64,000 nucleotides of DNA, taken from NCBI GenBank assembly GCA_963733765.1, contig CAVTEI010000007.1, positions 62,001-126,000 on the forward strand, given 5' to 3'. The number at the start of each line of letters is the position of its first letter. The first letter of the stretch is position 1. Positions 10,028 through 18,421 of this stretch are shown in pieces. This stretch comes from DATKAS01 sp963733765 (GTDB lineage Bacteria; Actinomycetota; Acidimicrobiia; Acidimicrobiales; DATKAS01). The position numbers and the translations under genes are program-made. The notes below the pieces were generated by a model. The model made no database searches, was not told where the DNA came from, and worked only from the letters and a program-made list of their open reading frames with translations.

Positions 10028-10666
10028 GTGCAAGGCAGCTCCGCGGCACGCGTTCCGAGTGACGGTGACACGCGCAAGCGGCCGACCCGCAAGCAGGACC
10101 CCGAACGCACGCGTCGGGCGCTTCTCGCGGCCACGGCCGAGGAGTTCAGCACGCACGGGTACGAGGGGGCTCGCGTCACCCGCATCGCGGCGGCGGCCGG
10201 CGTCGGCCACCAGCTCATCACGTATCACTTCGGGGGGAAGCGGGGCCTCTACGACGCCCTGCAGGAGCGGTGGCTCGACCGGAACGACCAGCTCATCTCG
10301 TCGTCGGAACCGTTTGCCCAGGTTGCGCGGAGGTACGTCCAGTGGGTGCACGAGGACGAGGCGTGGGCGCGCACCCTCATCCGCGAGGCGCTCGACGGCG
10401 GCTTCCCGATCTCCGATGAGCGCGTCGCGCGCCTCATCTCGCTGGTCGAGCAGACGCGCCTCCGGCAGAAGCGCGGCGAGTTCCGCGCCGATCTGGACGT
10501 CGGTGCGCTCTCTCTCGCGCTCCTGGCAGCGTGCATCGCCCCAGCGGTGCTGCCCGCGTTCGCCCGTGCGTTCGTCGGTCTCGATCCCTCGTCGGAGGCG
10601 TTCACCGAGCTCTACGCCGACCAGATCGCACGGATGATCGCTTCGATGGGCGAGCCGGACCTGTAG
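10028..10666 (+). CDS. TetR/AcrR family transcriptional regulator
   Basis: This is a 212-residue regulator. The N-terminal DNA-binding domain reads DPERTRRALLAATAEEF, then the helix-turn-helix ARVTRIAAAAGVGHQLITYH and the family-typical FGGKRGLYDAL. The C-terminal ligand domain has no recognisable specificity. The start is GTG at 10028, 14 bases after the inferred stop of the preceding gene; a start inside the TRKQDPERT region is also possible. Its 3' end nearly touches the convergent SDR gene (four bases apart). It is the only TetR-type gene in the window, so it is one candidate for binding the GACA-N7-TGTC operators that recur at five promoters. That link is inference. Confidence 0.88.
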   Translation: MQGSSAARVPSDGDTRKRPTRKQDPERTRRALLAATAEEFSTHGYEGARVTRIAAAAGVGHQLITYHFGGKRGLYDALQERWLDRNDQLISSSEPFAQVARRYVQWVHEDEAWARTLIREALDGGFPISDERVARLISLVEQTRLRQKRGEFRADLDVGALSLALLAACIAPAVLPAFARAFVGLDPSSEAFTELYADQIARMIASMGEPDL

Positions 10667-10669
10667 GCG

Positions 10670-11629
10670 CTAGACGCCTTCGACGGCAGCGAGCGCGTCG
10701 AGCACGAACTGCGGAGGCATGACGTTCTCGTCGACACCCATGAGCGCCTGCGCCTGTCCCTGGTGCTGCAGGGGGATGTCGGCGAGAACCGCCGCCAGCG
10801 CGTCATCGGTCCAGGGCTCCGCGCCGTTGTCGAAGTGGTGGCTGACCGACCATCCGTCGAACACCGTGAGCGAGTCGCCGATGAGCCCGAACACCCGGCC
10901 GGTGAACCGACAGGTCGGCGACGCGAGGAACACGACCAACGGCGGGATGTTCGCCGGGTTCATCCGGTCAAAGCCGGCGGGGGGCGGCTTCATGAGGTCA
11001 CCGGCGACCTCCTCGCTGATCCGGGTGCGGGCGACGGGCGCGATCGCGTTCGCGCGGACGCCGAGCTCGGCCAACTCGACGGCGCAGGCGAGGGTGAGGG
11101 AGGCGATGCCTGATTTGGCGGCGACGTACATCGGGTTGTTGGGGATCGGAGTCAACCCCACCCCCGACGACGTGTTGATGATGCGCCGGCCTGCCTCCGG
11201 GCCCTGCTTACGCCAGTGGGCCGCCGCCCAGTGACACAGAGCGCCCGTGCCCGTGAGATGGATGGCGATTGTCTGCTCCCAGTCGCGCCGTGAGATCGCG
11301 TCGATCGTCCCGAAGCGAGTGTTGCCTGCGTTGTTGACGACGATGTCGAGACGCCCGAACGTGTTCAGCGCGGCGTCCACTATCCCTCCGGCCGCGTCCC
11401 AGTCGGAGACGTCGGTCGCGTCTGCAAAGGCGCGGCCGCCAGCGCCGTCGATCTCCGCCACCACCTCGTCCGCCGGGCCGCTGTCCCCGCCCCCGTCTCC
11501 GCTCCACGCGCCGCCGAAGTCGTTGACGACCACAGCCGCGCCGTCGGCCGCGAGCACCAGCGCGTGAGCACGTCCCAGGCCGCGACCGCCGCCCGTGACG
11601 AGGGCGACTTTGCCGTCCAGCTTTCCCAT
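10670..11629 (-). CDS. Short-chain dehydrogenase, MFE-2-like (NDFGG) subfamily
   Basis: This is a 319-residue intact SDR. It has TGGGRGLG at residues 12-19 and VVVNDFGG at 33-40, the latter typical of the bacterial relatives of peroxisomal multifunctional-enzyme-2 dehydrogenase domains. The catalytic residues are Ser154/155 (INTSSG), Tyr168 and Lys172 (MYVAAKSG). It is longer than a minimal SDR because of a C-terminal extension of about 60 residues. It is last in the minus-strand operon starting at the Rieske oxygenase, with a 28-base gap from the LLM gene. Oxidation of a hydroxyacyl-CoA or cyclic alcohol is the likely reaction. Confidence 0.87.
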   Translation of the reverse strand: MGKLDGKVALVTGGGRGLGRAHALVLAADGAAVVVNDFGGAWSGDGGGDSGPADEVVAEIDGAGGRAFADATDVSDWDAAGGIVDAALNTFGRLDIVVNNAGNTRFGTIDAISRRDWEQTIAIHLTGTGALCHWAAAHWRKQGPEAGRRIINTSSGVGLTPIPNNPMYVAAKSGIASLTLACAVELAELGVRANAIAPVARTRISEEVAGDLMKPPPAGFDRMNPANIPPLVVFLASPTCRFTGRVFGLIGDSLTVFDGWSVSHHFDNGAEPWTDDALAAVLADIPLQHQGQAQALMGVDENVMPPQFVLDALAAVEGV

Positions 11630-11657
11630 GTGAACTCGACTCCTCTGTGGTGTGGCG

Positions 11658-12668
11658 TCAGGCGATGTCAGCAGCGCGCAGTCGCGGAATGACCTTGCCG
11701 CCGAAGAGGTCGTGGTTCGCTCGCAGTCGCTCGCGATCGAAGATGTTGAAGCTGGCGAGGAAGTTGCCGGCGCCGACGATGCGGCATTGGCGGATGATCT
11801 CGTCCGTGACCTGCGATGGCGTGCCGTAGATCAGCTCGTCGGGATGGAAGGACTTCGGGGGCGCATCGGGGATCTTCATGGCCTCGAAGCTGAACCGCAT
11901 GAGCTCCGCCGCGCCCTCCTTCACCTTGCGCCCGGCCTCCTCGCTGTCGGCTTCGTCCTCGACGAGCTCGATCTGGCGGCGTATCCCGATGCGCTCGGGA
12001 CCCGTCGGCATGCCCGACGACCGGGCGCCTTCCTCGAACGCCGCGCGCTGCTCCGCGAGCTGCTCGGCTGCCGTGAAGCCGAAGCACACCTTGAGTCCGC
12101 GCTCTCCCGCTCGGCGCGCCGATGCCTCGCTCACGGCCGCGGTCCAGATCGTCGGCGAGGTCTGCAGAAACGCCGGCGTGATGTTCACCTCGAACGAGAA
12201 GTGAGTGCCGTGGTGGGCGACCGCGGGCTTTTCGACGGCGGCCAGCAACACGTCGAGCGTCTCGGCGTGCACCTCGGCAGCGAGGGGAGGCGTCACTCCC
12301 ACGAGCGCCATCTCGGGGGGGATGCCACTGACGACGCCGATCTCGAGCCTTCCGCCCGTGAGGTGGTCGAGCATCGCGAACTCCTCCGCGATGCGCCACG
12401 GCCGGTTGTGAGCGGACACGCTGCCGAGCACGCCCAACCTCATGCGCGTCGTGCGAGCGGCGAGGTTCGCGATGAGGAGGTTTGGCGCCGGGCTGTAACC
12501 CGGGCCGAAGTGGTGCTCGCTGAAGAAGATGCCTTCGAAGCCGCGCTCCTCGTCGCCGACCCATAGGTCGAGATACGAGCGGTAGTGCTCCTGCACAGTC
12601 GCCGGATCGGCATGCCGCTCGAGGTCGTGCACGGCGTGGAAGAACTCGAACAACCAGGGTTTGATCAT
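11658..12668 (-). CDS. LLM-class flavin-dependent oxidoreductase
   Basis: This is a 336-residue luciferase-like TIM-barrel oxidoreductase using FMN or F420. Landmarks are GFEGIFFSEHHFGPGYSP (about 42-60), PWRIAEEFAMLDHLTGGR (about 90-107) with LEIGVVSG following, and a C-terminal IYGTPSQVTDEI. The start is ATG and overlaps the stop of the DoxX gene. It resembles the LLM genes at 35041, 45435, 47454 and 51112 in the EHHF motif and the barrel core. Alkanal-monooxygenase-type members oxidise or hydroxylate organic substrates; the specific reaction is unknown. Confidence 0.88.
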   Translation of the reverse strand: MIKPWLFEFFHAVHDLERHADPATVQEHYRSYLDLWVGDEERGFEGIFFSEHHFGPGYSPAPNLLIANLAARTTRMRLGVLGSVSAHNRPWRIAEEFAMLDHLTGGRLEIGVVSGIPPEMALVGVTPPLAAEVHAETLDVLLAAVEKPAVAHHGTHFSFEVNITPAFLQTSPTIWTAAVSEASARRAGERGLKVCFGFTAAEQLAEQRAAFEEGARSSGMPTGPERIGIRRQIELVEDEADSEEAGRKVKEGAAELMRFSFEAMKIPDAPPKSFHPDELIYGTPSQVTDEIIRQCRIVGAGNFLASFNIFDRERLRANHDLFGGKVIPRLRAADIA

Positions 12669-13090
12669 CAGCCGATCTCCTGCTTCGTCGTCGTGGCTGC
12701 GGCGATCGCGAGCAGCCCGGCCATCAAGCCGACGTTCTTGGTGAAGTCGTTGCGGGCGTGCATCCGCTGCGGGCCCTCAGGCATCGTCCAGAACGGGAAC
12801 GCGGCGATGCTCGTCGGAAGCAGTGACGCGGCTAGCACGAGCGCCGCGGGGCGAGAAGTACGTGAGCTGAGCAACGCGGCGCCAGCCACGGCATGGGTCG
12901 CTGCATTGATCCGAACGAACGTGGTCGTGGGAAAGTGGGCCAGCCCAGGGACACTCTGCTTGATCCGATCGGTCACCCGCGCGGCGGGGCCGGCGGGTCC
13001 TTCCGGGTGGGCGAAGACCGTGCGACCGGCGTCCACGAAGAGATACGCGAACGCCAGGCGCGCGATCCCCTGACCCACCCGCGAAGCCAT
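12668..13090 (-). CDS. DoxX-family membrane protein
   Basis: This is a small integral membrane protein of about 140 residues. Hydrophobic segments are IARLAFAYLFVDAG, THAVAGAALLS, AALVLAASLLPTSI and LMAGLLAIAAA, which fits the four-helix DoxX/TQO small-subunit family. The start is ATG at 13090, overlapping the TGA of the GlcG gene (TGATG). A longer upstream reading frame exists but is the shadow of that gene. DoxX proteins are linked to redox or thiosulfate:quinone chemistry in some bacteria. Here the only clue is co-transcription with a Rieske oxygenase and a GlcG/HbpS protein. Confidence 0.75.
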   Translation of the reverse strand: MASRVGQGIARLAFAYLFVDAGRTVFAHPEGPAGPAARVTDRIKQSVPGLAHFPTTTFVRINAATHAVAGAALLSSRTSRPAALVLAASLLPTSIAAFPFWTMPEGPQRMHARNDFTKNVGLMAGLLAIAAATTTKQEIG

Positions 13091-13506
13091 CAGAGCTGGG
13101 ACGCCACTCGCTCTAACGCGGCCTCCGCCATCGCGATGTCGGTGGCGCCGTCGGCACCGCCGACGCCGATGCCGCCGATCACCTCGCCGTCGACCACGAT
13201 TGGCAGCCCGCCGGGCGCCGGCAGGAGCTGCGGGTCCAAGGTGTGGGGCGGTGAGGCCGCCATCTCGGGGAGGGAGACGAACGCGGCGAACATCGCTGTC
13301 GGCATGCCGGTCACGGCCGACGTGTACGCCTTTCGTCGCCCGGTCTCGACCGCGATCGGGCCGGCCCCGTCGTCGGCGAGGATCACCTTGGTGATCCCGC
13401 TGCGGTTGACGACCGAGACGCTGAGGTGCAGGCCCTTCTCGCGTCCCATCTCGATGACAGCCTGCGCGGCGGCGTGGGCGGCTTCGTAGCTCAGGGCTTC
13501 CCTCAT
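13090..13506 (-). CDS. GlcG/HbpS family heme-binding-like protein
   Basis: This is a 138-residue intact protein of the GlcG/HbpS (DUF336) family. It has the N-terminal helix AHAAAQAVIEMGREKGL, the strand LSVSVVNRSG, GRRKAYTSAVTG around residue 57 and the glycine-rich block PGGLPIVVDGEVIGGIGVGG. HbpS of Streptomyces is a heme-degrading redox sensor; many relatives sit in diol, glycolate or aromatic operons without assigned function. It lies 27 bases after the Rieske oxygenase and overlaps the DoxX gene, so it is part of that operon. No signal peptide is seen, so a cytoplasmic location is likely. Confidence 0.85.
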   Translation of the reverse strand: MREALSYEAAHAAAQAVIEMGREKGLHLSVSVVNRSGITKVILADDGAGPIAVETGRRKAYTSAVTGMPTAMFAAFVSLPEMAASPPHTLDPQLLPAPGGLPIVVDGEVIGGIGVGGADGATDIAMAEAALERVASQL

Positions 13507-13532
13507 CAGTCCTCCCTCGGCGTGGCGGGCGT

Positions 13533-14807
13533 TCAGGAGCCGGCGACGCTTGCCGGCGACCGGGTGCTGACCGTGAACACGCCGGATTCCGCGGTGCGTG
13601 TGGCGTCACCGGTCCGGGACACGTTCATCGGATCGCGGCCCACTTCGACGTCGTCGACCATCTGACGCAGCAGGCTGCGCAGCATCACCACCCCACGGTC
13701 GGAGCTCACGAGCGACTCTTCAGAGTGCTGCGTGATGCGCCCTTGCGATCCCTGGGCTTCCCAGTCACTGGGATACTGCTGCAGCTCGTCCTCGGTCATC
13801 TCGAAGAAGAGCTTGCCGTTCTGCGTCACGCCGCCGACGAGGCGCAACAACCGGCCGATATCGGTCGCGCGGGTCGTGATGAAGGCCCGGTGGGCGGTGT
13901 CGTCGACCGGGACGATGAAGATCAGGCAGTCGTGAACACGGTCGGGGACGACCTCGACGAAGTCGGGCAAAGCGATGATGTTCGGGAGCTGCAGCTCGAC
14001 GCACCAGTCCAGCTCGCGCAGGGTGCCGTCGTCGTCTGCCTTCTCAAAGCGCTGGAAGTACTTCACGCCGCGCTCGGTCTTCTCGTACCGAATCCGGTCC
14101 GACACCTTGTACGGGTCGAAGTACTCGTCGGGGAACCCCGTCGTGCCGGTGCCCGCGAACTGCGGCCCGCTGTGCGTGTAGTGGAGCCACATCGCATGCA
14201 CCGGGTCGACGGCGTTCTCGAAGCCCTGCAACCAGTTGAACTCTTGAACTCCGCCAGTGACCTCGGCGCCCGGGATCGGCAGCTCGGCGAAGTGGGCTTC
14301 ATCCTCGCCGAGTTCGTCGAGGAAGTCGTAACGCGGCAGGAGCGGCTTTCGCTCCGGTGGGCCCATGTAGACGAACACGAGGCCGTAGCGCTCCTCAACC
14401 GGATACCACGGCTGTCGCACGACGTCGCGCCTACGGCCTCGGTCGGGCTCGCACGCCTGCTCGAGGCAGTGGCCCTGCACGTCGAACTTGAACCCGTGGT
14501 AGCAGCATCGGATGCCGTCGTCCTCGATGCGGCCGAAGAAGAGGCTGGTGCCGCGGTGGGCGCAGCGTTCGAAGACGACACCCGCACGCCCGTTGCCTGC
14601 GCGGAACACGATGAGGTCCTCTCCGAGGATGCGCGTGCGGTGCGGTGCGTCGCTCTTCAGCGCGCTCGAAACTGCGATCGGGTGCCAATAGCGCCGCAGG
14701 GCCTCGCCCATCGGCGTGCCCGCACCCACCTCTGTGAGGCGCGCGTCGTGCGATGTCGGAGGGCGCCCGTACCCGGTGCCCGTGTCGATCGTCGTCTCGC
14801 TGGTCAT
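13533..14807 (-). CDS. Rieske non-heme iron oxygenase, alpha subunit (phthalate-dioxygenase-like)
   Basis: This is a 424-residue aromatic ring-hydroxylating or O-demethylating oxygenase. The Rieske 2Fe-2S ligands are Cys82-x-His84 (ERCAHRG) and Cys101-x-x-His104 (RCCYHGF). The mononuclear iron site is FENAVDPVHAMWLHYTH near residues 196-212, with His204 and His209 as ligands and the preceding Asp201 as the bridging aspartate to the neighbouring Rieske centre. Length and motif spacing match the single-component phthalate 4,5-dioxygenase/vanillate demethylase branch rather than the naphthalene-dioxygenase type. It leads the operon running to 10670. No dedicated ferredoxin or reductase gene is adjacent. 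Confidence 0.9.
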   Translation of the reverse strand: MTSETTIDTGTGYGRPPTSHDARLTEVGAGTPMGEALRRYWHPIAVSSALKSDAPHRTRILGEDLIVFRAGNGRAGVVFERCAHRGTSLFFGRIEDDGIRCCYHGFKFDVQGHCLEQACEPDRGRRRDVVRQPWYPVEERYGLVFVYMGPPERKPLLPRYDFLDELGEDEAHFAELPIPGAEVTGGVQEFNWLQGFENAVDPVHAMWLHYTHSGPQFAGTGTTGFPDEYFDPYKVSDRIRYEKTERGVKYFQRFEKADDDGTLRELDWCVELQLPNIIALPDFVEVVPDRVHDCLIFIVPVDDTAHRAFITTRATDIGRLLRLVGGVTQNGKLFFEMTEDELQQYPSDWEAQGSQGRITQHSEESLVSSDRGVVMLRSLLRQMVDDVEVGRDPMNVSRTGDATRTAESGVFTVSTRSPASVAGS

Positions 14808-14953
14808 CAGCTGCGTGCCTCCATATCTCGCATCCGGCGCGGTTCAGCCTTGTGTTCTTGAGCAAAGTTTGTCAAGGTCCGGGTGGGAGTTTTTCAGGAC
14901 AGACAGCCCCCCACGGCCGCCCGCAGCCCGTGACAAGGAGCCGGAGGAGCAAG
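14808..14953. promoter_or_regulatory. Divergent intergenic region with inverted repeat
   Basis: This 146-base region separates the divergent Rieske operon and the solute-binding-protein gene. An imperfect dyad, CTTGAGCAAAGTTTGTCAAG, occupies 14857-14876, with perfect outer arms CTTGA/TCAAG. TTGACA reads on the minus strand at 14875-14870 but I find no convincing -10 at the right spacing. GGAGCCGGAGGAG at about 14938-14950 is the ribosome site of the plus-strand gene. The dyad differs from the GACA-N7-TGTC element seen elsewhere, so a different regulator would be implied. Function is unproven. Confidence 0.35.
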
Positions 14954-16327
14954 ATGAGGCGAAGATTGACATCGCTCACACTCGCCACCGCCCTGGCGCT
15001 GGTAGCGGCCGGGTGCGGCGGCCGAGACGACAGTGATGGCGCGGCCACCACTGCTGATCAGGGTTCGTCAACGACGGCGGCTGGAGCGACCGAGACCAAC
15101 GCAGCGGCGGATCCGACCGAGGCGACGGAGGTCGGGATCACCGCCGACGAGATCCACATCGGCGTCGTCGCCGACGTCGACACGCCGATCTCCCCCGGCC
15201 TGAGCCGCCCGATCGTTGCAGCCGTAGAGGCCTGGGGAGAGTCGGTCAACGCCCGTGGCGGTCTCGCCGGACGGCAGGTCGTCATCACGTTCTACGACTC
15301 GAAGCTGAACCCCGACGAAGCGGTGAACGCATTCACGCAAGCCTGCCAGGGCGAATTCGCGACGGTCGGCTCGGGTGCATTCGTGCTGCTCAACCCTGAG
15401 CCCATCCAGACGTGCATCGACCAGGCCGGCAACGCGATCGGCCTACCCGACCTCGCGGCGGTGGCGATCTCCGCGGGTCAGGCGCAGTCGCCAACGACGT
15501 ACGGCCTCACGCTGGCGGGACAGGACTTCTCGGCCTCGGAGGAGACGTGGGAGGTCCCGCAGTACGGGTGGGACTACATCGAGCAGACGCTCGGGGAGGG
15601 AGTCACACCGAAGATGATCGGCATCGACCCGGGAGTTCCGGGCATCGGACCGCTGTTCCGCGCCTTCAACGCCGCCGGCGTCGCACGTGGGTGGGAGGAC
15701 GCGGGCGTCATCTCCTATCCCGACGCCGCGACCCAGGCCGAGGCAACGCCGATCGTCCAGCGGATCAAGGACGAGGGCATCAACGTGGTGAGCAGCGCGT
15801 CCATCGGAATCGCGAAGCTCATGGCCGAGGCGAGAGTCCAGGGCATCGACATGGATTCGATCTTCTGGATGTGCACCGGGCAGTGCCTGACGCCGTCATT
15901 CGCGTCGACGAACGCCGAGGCCATCGAAGGGCTGCATGTGAGCTCGCCGCTCGCGCCGTACGACGAGACGGACATCGAGGGGGTCGGCATGTATCGCGAG
16001 CGCGTCGCCGACGAGGACGTGTCGGCGAACGGGCTCACCGCCTTCGGCGCCGGCCTGATATTCGAAGAGCTGGTCAACCAAGTTGTGGCGGACTCGGGGG
16101 TCAACGGGCTCACCCGTCAGGCATTGCTCGACGCACTCGCCAGTGGTCCGAGCGTGGCCAGCAAGGGCGTCCTCGACGACAGCACGATCCCTGGCAAGTT
16201 GAACACCTGCTGGACGACTTCTCAGGCCCGCACCGGCGCGTTCGTGCTCGTCGACCCGCCGGACCCCGGCACGTTCAACTGCGACCCAGACGTGATCGTG
16301 AGGGTCACCGGCAGCTTCAGCGGCTGA
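14954..16327 (+). CDS. ABC transporter substrate-binding lipoprotein, branched-chain/aromatic type (orphan)
   Basis: This is a periplasmic-binding-protein-like lipoprotein of about 457 residues (type I fold, Leu/Ile/Val-binding family). The signal peptide ends in LVAAGC with lipidated Cys21, followed by a Ser/Thr/Ala-rich linker. The start is ATG at 14954, preceded by GGAGGAG. It is strongly similar to the protein at 38283, with shared runs such as VVADVDTPISPGLS, FYDSKLNPDEAVNA and VGSGAFVLLNP. Unlike that copy, it has no permease or ATPase genes beside it, so it may hand its ligand to the importer encoded at 39738-43246. Aromatic acid uptake is inferred from context only. Confidence 0.9.
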   Translation: MRRRLTSLTLATALALVAAGCGGRDDSDGAATTADQGSSTTAAGATETNAAADPTEATEVGITADEIHIGVVADVDTPISPGLSRPIVAAVEAWGESVNARGGLAGRQVVITFYDSKLNPDEAVNAFTQACQGEFATVGSGAFVLLNPEPIQTCIDQAGNAIGLPDLAAVAISAGQAQSPTTYGLTLAGQDFSASEETWEVPQYGWDYIEQTLGEGVTPKMIGIDPGVPGIGPLFRAFNAAGVARGWEDAGVISYPDAATQAEATPIVQRIKDEGINVVSSASIGIAKLMAEARVQGIDMDSIFWMCTGQCLTPSFASTNAEAIEGLHVSSPLAPYDETDIEGVGMYRERVADEDVSANGLTAFGAGLIFEELVNQVVADSGVNGLTRQALLDALASGPSVASKGVLDDSTIPGKLNTCWTTSQARTGAFVLVDPPDPGTFNCDPDVIVRVTGSFSG

Positions 16328-16355
16328 TCCCGCAAAGGCGCGAGTCTGCAGTCAC

Positions 16356-17248
16356 GTGGACCTCGGATTGAGTGGAAGCCGAGCGCTGGTCACGGGCGGC
16401 AGCCGCGGAATCGGCCGTGCCACCGCCCTCGAGCTCGCGGGGAAGGGTGCGAGGTGGTGGTCGCCGCTCGCACCGAATCCTCGCTCCGCTCCGCGGCCAG
16501 TGAGCTGAGCTCCGAGGCGAGCGCGACCGTCCACCCGGTCGTATACGACGCCATGGACGGCGACTCGATTCGGACATGCGTCGAGCGCACTGTCGAGCTG
16601 CTGGGTGGGCTCGACATCGTGGTGAACTGCGCAGCCCGCACCGGCGGTCACGGCGAAGAGGCCGACGTGTATGGGTCGGCGAGCGAAGACGGGATGATCG
16701 CCGACTACACCGAGAAGGTGGTCGGGGCACTCCGGCTGGCGCGTGCGGTCGAACCCCACCTGCGTGCCGCGGGCGGCGGCCGGATCATCCTCTTGAGCGG
16801 GGGCGCCGGACGCTTCCGCGGTGGGCTGGTCAGTGCCGGTGCGCGCAACCGTGCGCTCAATCATCTGACCATCACTCTTGCGAACGCGCTGGGGCCAGCC
16901 GGGATCGGCGTGGTGTGCGTGGCGCCGAGCTTCGCGGTCACCGAGCGACAGATGGACGCGCACGCGCGAGCCGCCGAGCAAGCCGGCCAAACGTTGGACG
17001 CGCACCTCGCCGAACGAGCCGCCCAGACCACTCTGCTTCAGCGCCTCGTGATGGCGGGCGACGCGGCGAAGGTCATCGCCTTTCTCTGCTCGCCGGTGTC
17101 GTGGCCGATCAACGCGGCGGTCGTCGAGATCGCCGGCGGCAGCAGCCCCGACGTCCATTACGAGCTGGATCCACACACTCCGTGGAAGCCCGGGACCGCA
17201 GTGTACACCGTTTGCTTACTCGACCCCCGCATGGAGGTGGTTCAGTGA
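16356..17248 (+). CDS. Short-chain dehydrogenase/reductase (frameshifted)
   Basis: This is an SDR of about 297 residues. The GTG start at 16356 gives VDLGLSGSRALVTGG with TGGSRGIG near residue 13. One base is missing near 16450 in a GGGGAAGGG stretch, after which EVVVAARTESSLRSA continues the Rossmann fold. The NAG region is VVNCAARTG. The active-site region reads ILLSGGAGRF then SAGARNRALN, so the usual Tyr-x-x-x-Lys is replaced by a sequence with Ala-Arg-Asn-Arg, echoing the two YxxxK-lacking SDRs at 30090 and 52419. The last 15 residues run through an inverted repeat and overlap the convergent LigA-like frame. Confidence 0.75.
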
Positions 17249-17519
17249 GCAAACGGTCGTCGAGGAGTGCACGCATGCGCCGGTTGTACTCGTCGCGGTC
17301 GACGCCAAAGAGCCCGAAGCGAGGGATGCGCGAGAGCAGGAACGTGTGCACGCCTGCTCGCGCGAGCGCGGCGACGTCGCCAGCGAGCAGCGCGGTGCGC
17401 TCCTCGTCAGTGAGCGGGTAGTCCGAGATAGCGCTCGCGGGATCGGCGCGGAGCAGCTCGCGGAAGTCGAGATCGACCTGGGCGCGGTGCAGGAGCTTGT
17501 GCACGCCGTAGACGCTCAC
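17109..17519 (-). CDS. LigA-like small subunit/domain of extradiol dioxygenase
   Basis: This small protein starts SVYGVHKLLHRAQVDLDFRE and contains ISDYPLTDEERTALLAGDV and HTFLLSRIPRFGLFGVDR, the pattern of the protocatechuate 4,5-dioxygenase alpha (LigA) family. The start is GTG at 17519, overlapping the stop of the LigB-like gene (GTGA). Family similarity ends around residue 90 (near 17250). The remaining 45 residues are arginine-rich and lie antisense to the SDR gene, so a frameshift has probably hidden the true stop, a TGA in another frame at 17242-17244. It pairs with the LigB-like catalytic subunit upstream. Confidence 0.7.
   Translation of the reverse strand: MSVYGVHKLLHRAQVDLDFRELLRADPASAISDYPLTDEERTALLAGDVAALARAGVHTFLLSRIPRFGLFGVDRDEYNRRMRALLDDRLLTEPPPCGGRVSKRCTLRSRASTECVDPARNGRRGCCRRRSRRPPR
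17208..17256. terminator. Inverted repeat between convergent genes, candidate bidirectional terminator
   Basis: The arms CCGTTTGCTTACT (17208-17220) and AGTGAGCAAACGG (17244-17256) are complementary over 13 positions with one G-T wobble, separated by a 23-base loop. The element sits where the plus-strand SDR and minus-strand LigA-like gene end. There is no T-run, so if it terminates transcription it is not a classical intrinsic terminator. An operator or chance arrangement within the coding overlap is possible. Confidence 0.4.
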
Positions 17520-18355
17520 CGCATGTCCCATGCCGCGAAAGCGTTGCCTCCGTAGGAGTCCATCTCGAGGAACGTGGGACGGCGACCGGCCACCGCGCCG
17601 AGGAGCGCGATCCAGTTCAGGCACTCGCCGCTCACGTTGCCTGCGGCGCGCAGACGGTCGGGGGTAGCCGCGCCAACGAAGTCATCGAGCCGTTCGTCGC
17701 GCAACCAGCCCTCGACGTCGGAGAGCCACGCCTCGTCGGGCGGCGCGAACGGCAGGCCGGGGCGGGAGTGCGCACCGCCGATGTCGCCGCTGATGGCACC
17801 ACTCGCGACGAGGCCGACCCGCGCATCCGCCGGATAGGCGGCGACTGCCGCCGCCACCATCGCACCCAGCTCGCGACAGCGTGCGGCGAGAGGAAGCGGC
17901 GGCGCGATGCCGTTGATCCACACCGGCACGATCGGTCGTTCCACGACACCGTCGGTCGCGGTGAGGAAATGAACGGGGACCGTGATCGAGTGGTCGACCT
18001 GGAACTCCTCGCTCAGCGCCAGGTCGAACGAGGCGGCGATGCCGTGTTGGTGGAGGTGCCGGGCGAGCGGTTCGTCGACCGGGATCGCATCGAAGCGCGC
18101 CTCGCCCGGCCAATCATCGGTGCCCGGCCCGTCGGTGCCGACCGCCACGCCGACAGCGAACGCGGGGAGGCGGTCGTAGAACCAATGGTGGAAGTGGTCG
18201 GTGTCGAACATGACGAGCACGTCGGGATCGATCTCGTCGACGTAGCCACGCACGGACGCAAACGACCTCGCCACGAGCGAGTGCGGGTCCGCCTCGCATT
18301 GGCCCGGTGACGTAGGCATGTGCGGCACCCCGAAGGCACCGACGATCGTCGCCAA
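17516..18355 (-). CDS. LigB-type extradiol ring-cleavage dioxygenase, catalytic subunit
   Basis: This is a 279-residue type II (LigB-superfamily) extradiol dioxygenase, cleaving a catechol-type ring with non-heme Fe(II). Expected iron ligands are His12 in FGVPHMP and a His in the DTDHFHHWF block (about 51-59). LVASGAISGDIGG near residue 205 and a C-terminal GECLNWIALLGA are also family features. The start is ATG at 18355. It overlaps the LigA-like gene and diverges from the bicupin gene across promoter element A. Protocatechuate-, gallate- or dihydroxyphenylpropionate-type substrates are all possible; the RraA-like aldolase at 1397 would suit a 4,5-cleavage route. Confidence 0.85.
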   Translation of the reverse strand: MATIVGAFGVPHMPTSPGQCEADPHSLVARSFASVRGYVDEIDPDVLVMFDTDHFHHWFYDRLPAFAVGVAVGTDGPGTDDWPGEARFDAIPVDEPLARHLHQHGIAASFDLALSEEFQVDHSITVPVHFLTATDGVVERPIVPVWINGIAPPLPLAARCRELGAMVAAAVAAYPADARVGLVASGAISGDIGGAHSRPGLPFAPPDEAWLSDVEGWLRDERLDDFVGAATPDRLRAAGNVSGECLNWIALLGAVAGRRPTFLEMDSYGGNAFAAWDMR

Positions 18356-18384
18356 TCTCCCCTCCCAGAAGTTCGACCTTCACT

Positions 18385-18412
18385 CTGTCGCACGTCACGA
18401 AGTCTGTCTATT
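18385..18412 (+). promoter_or_regulatory. Regulon promoter/operator element, copy A (divergent, weakest copy)
   Basis: CTGTCG (18385-18390), a 16-base spacer and TCTATT (18407-18412) align with the element found at four other sites as TTGACG-N16-TCTA. The spacer ends GAAGTCTG exactly as in copy B. The operator half-sites read GTCA (18394) and TGTC (18405), one mismatch from GACA-N7-TGTC. It points at the bicupin gene (start 18422) and could also affect the divergent LigB gene. Confidence 0.5.
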
Positions 18413-18421
18413 GTTTCTGGC

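Noticed and set aside
14857..14876. Assignment of the CTTGA/TCAAG dyad to the regulon element
   Set aside because: Half-sites and spacing differ from GACA-N7-TGTC, and no matching -10 is present.
16356..17248. Calling the SDR at 16356 a third member of the YxxxK-lacking SDR/DUF3500 cassette
   Set aside because: It also lacks a clear Tyr/Lys pair but has TGGSRGIG and NCAARTG rather than the CASTQGLG and NNRGPKPG signatures, and no DUF3500 partner.
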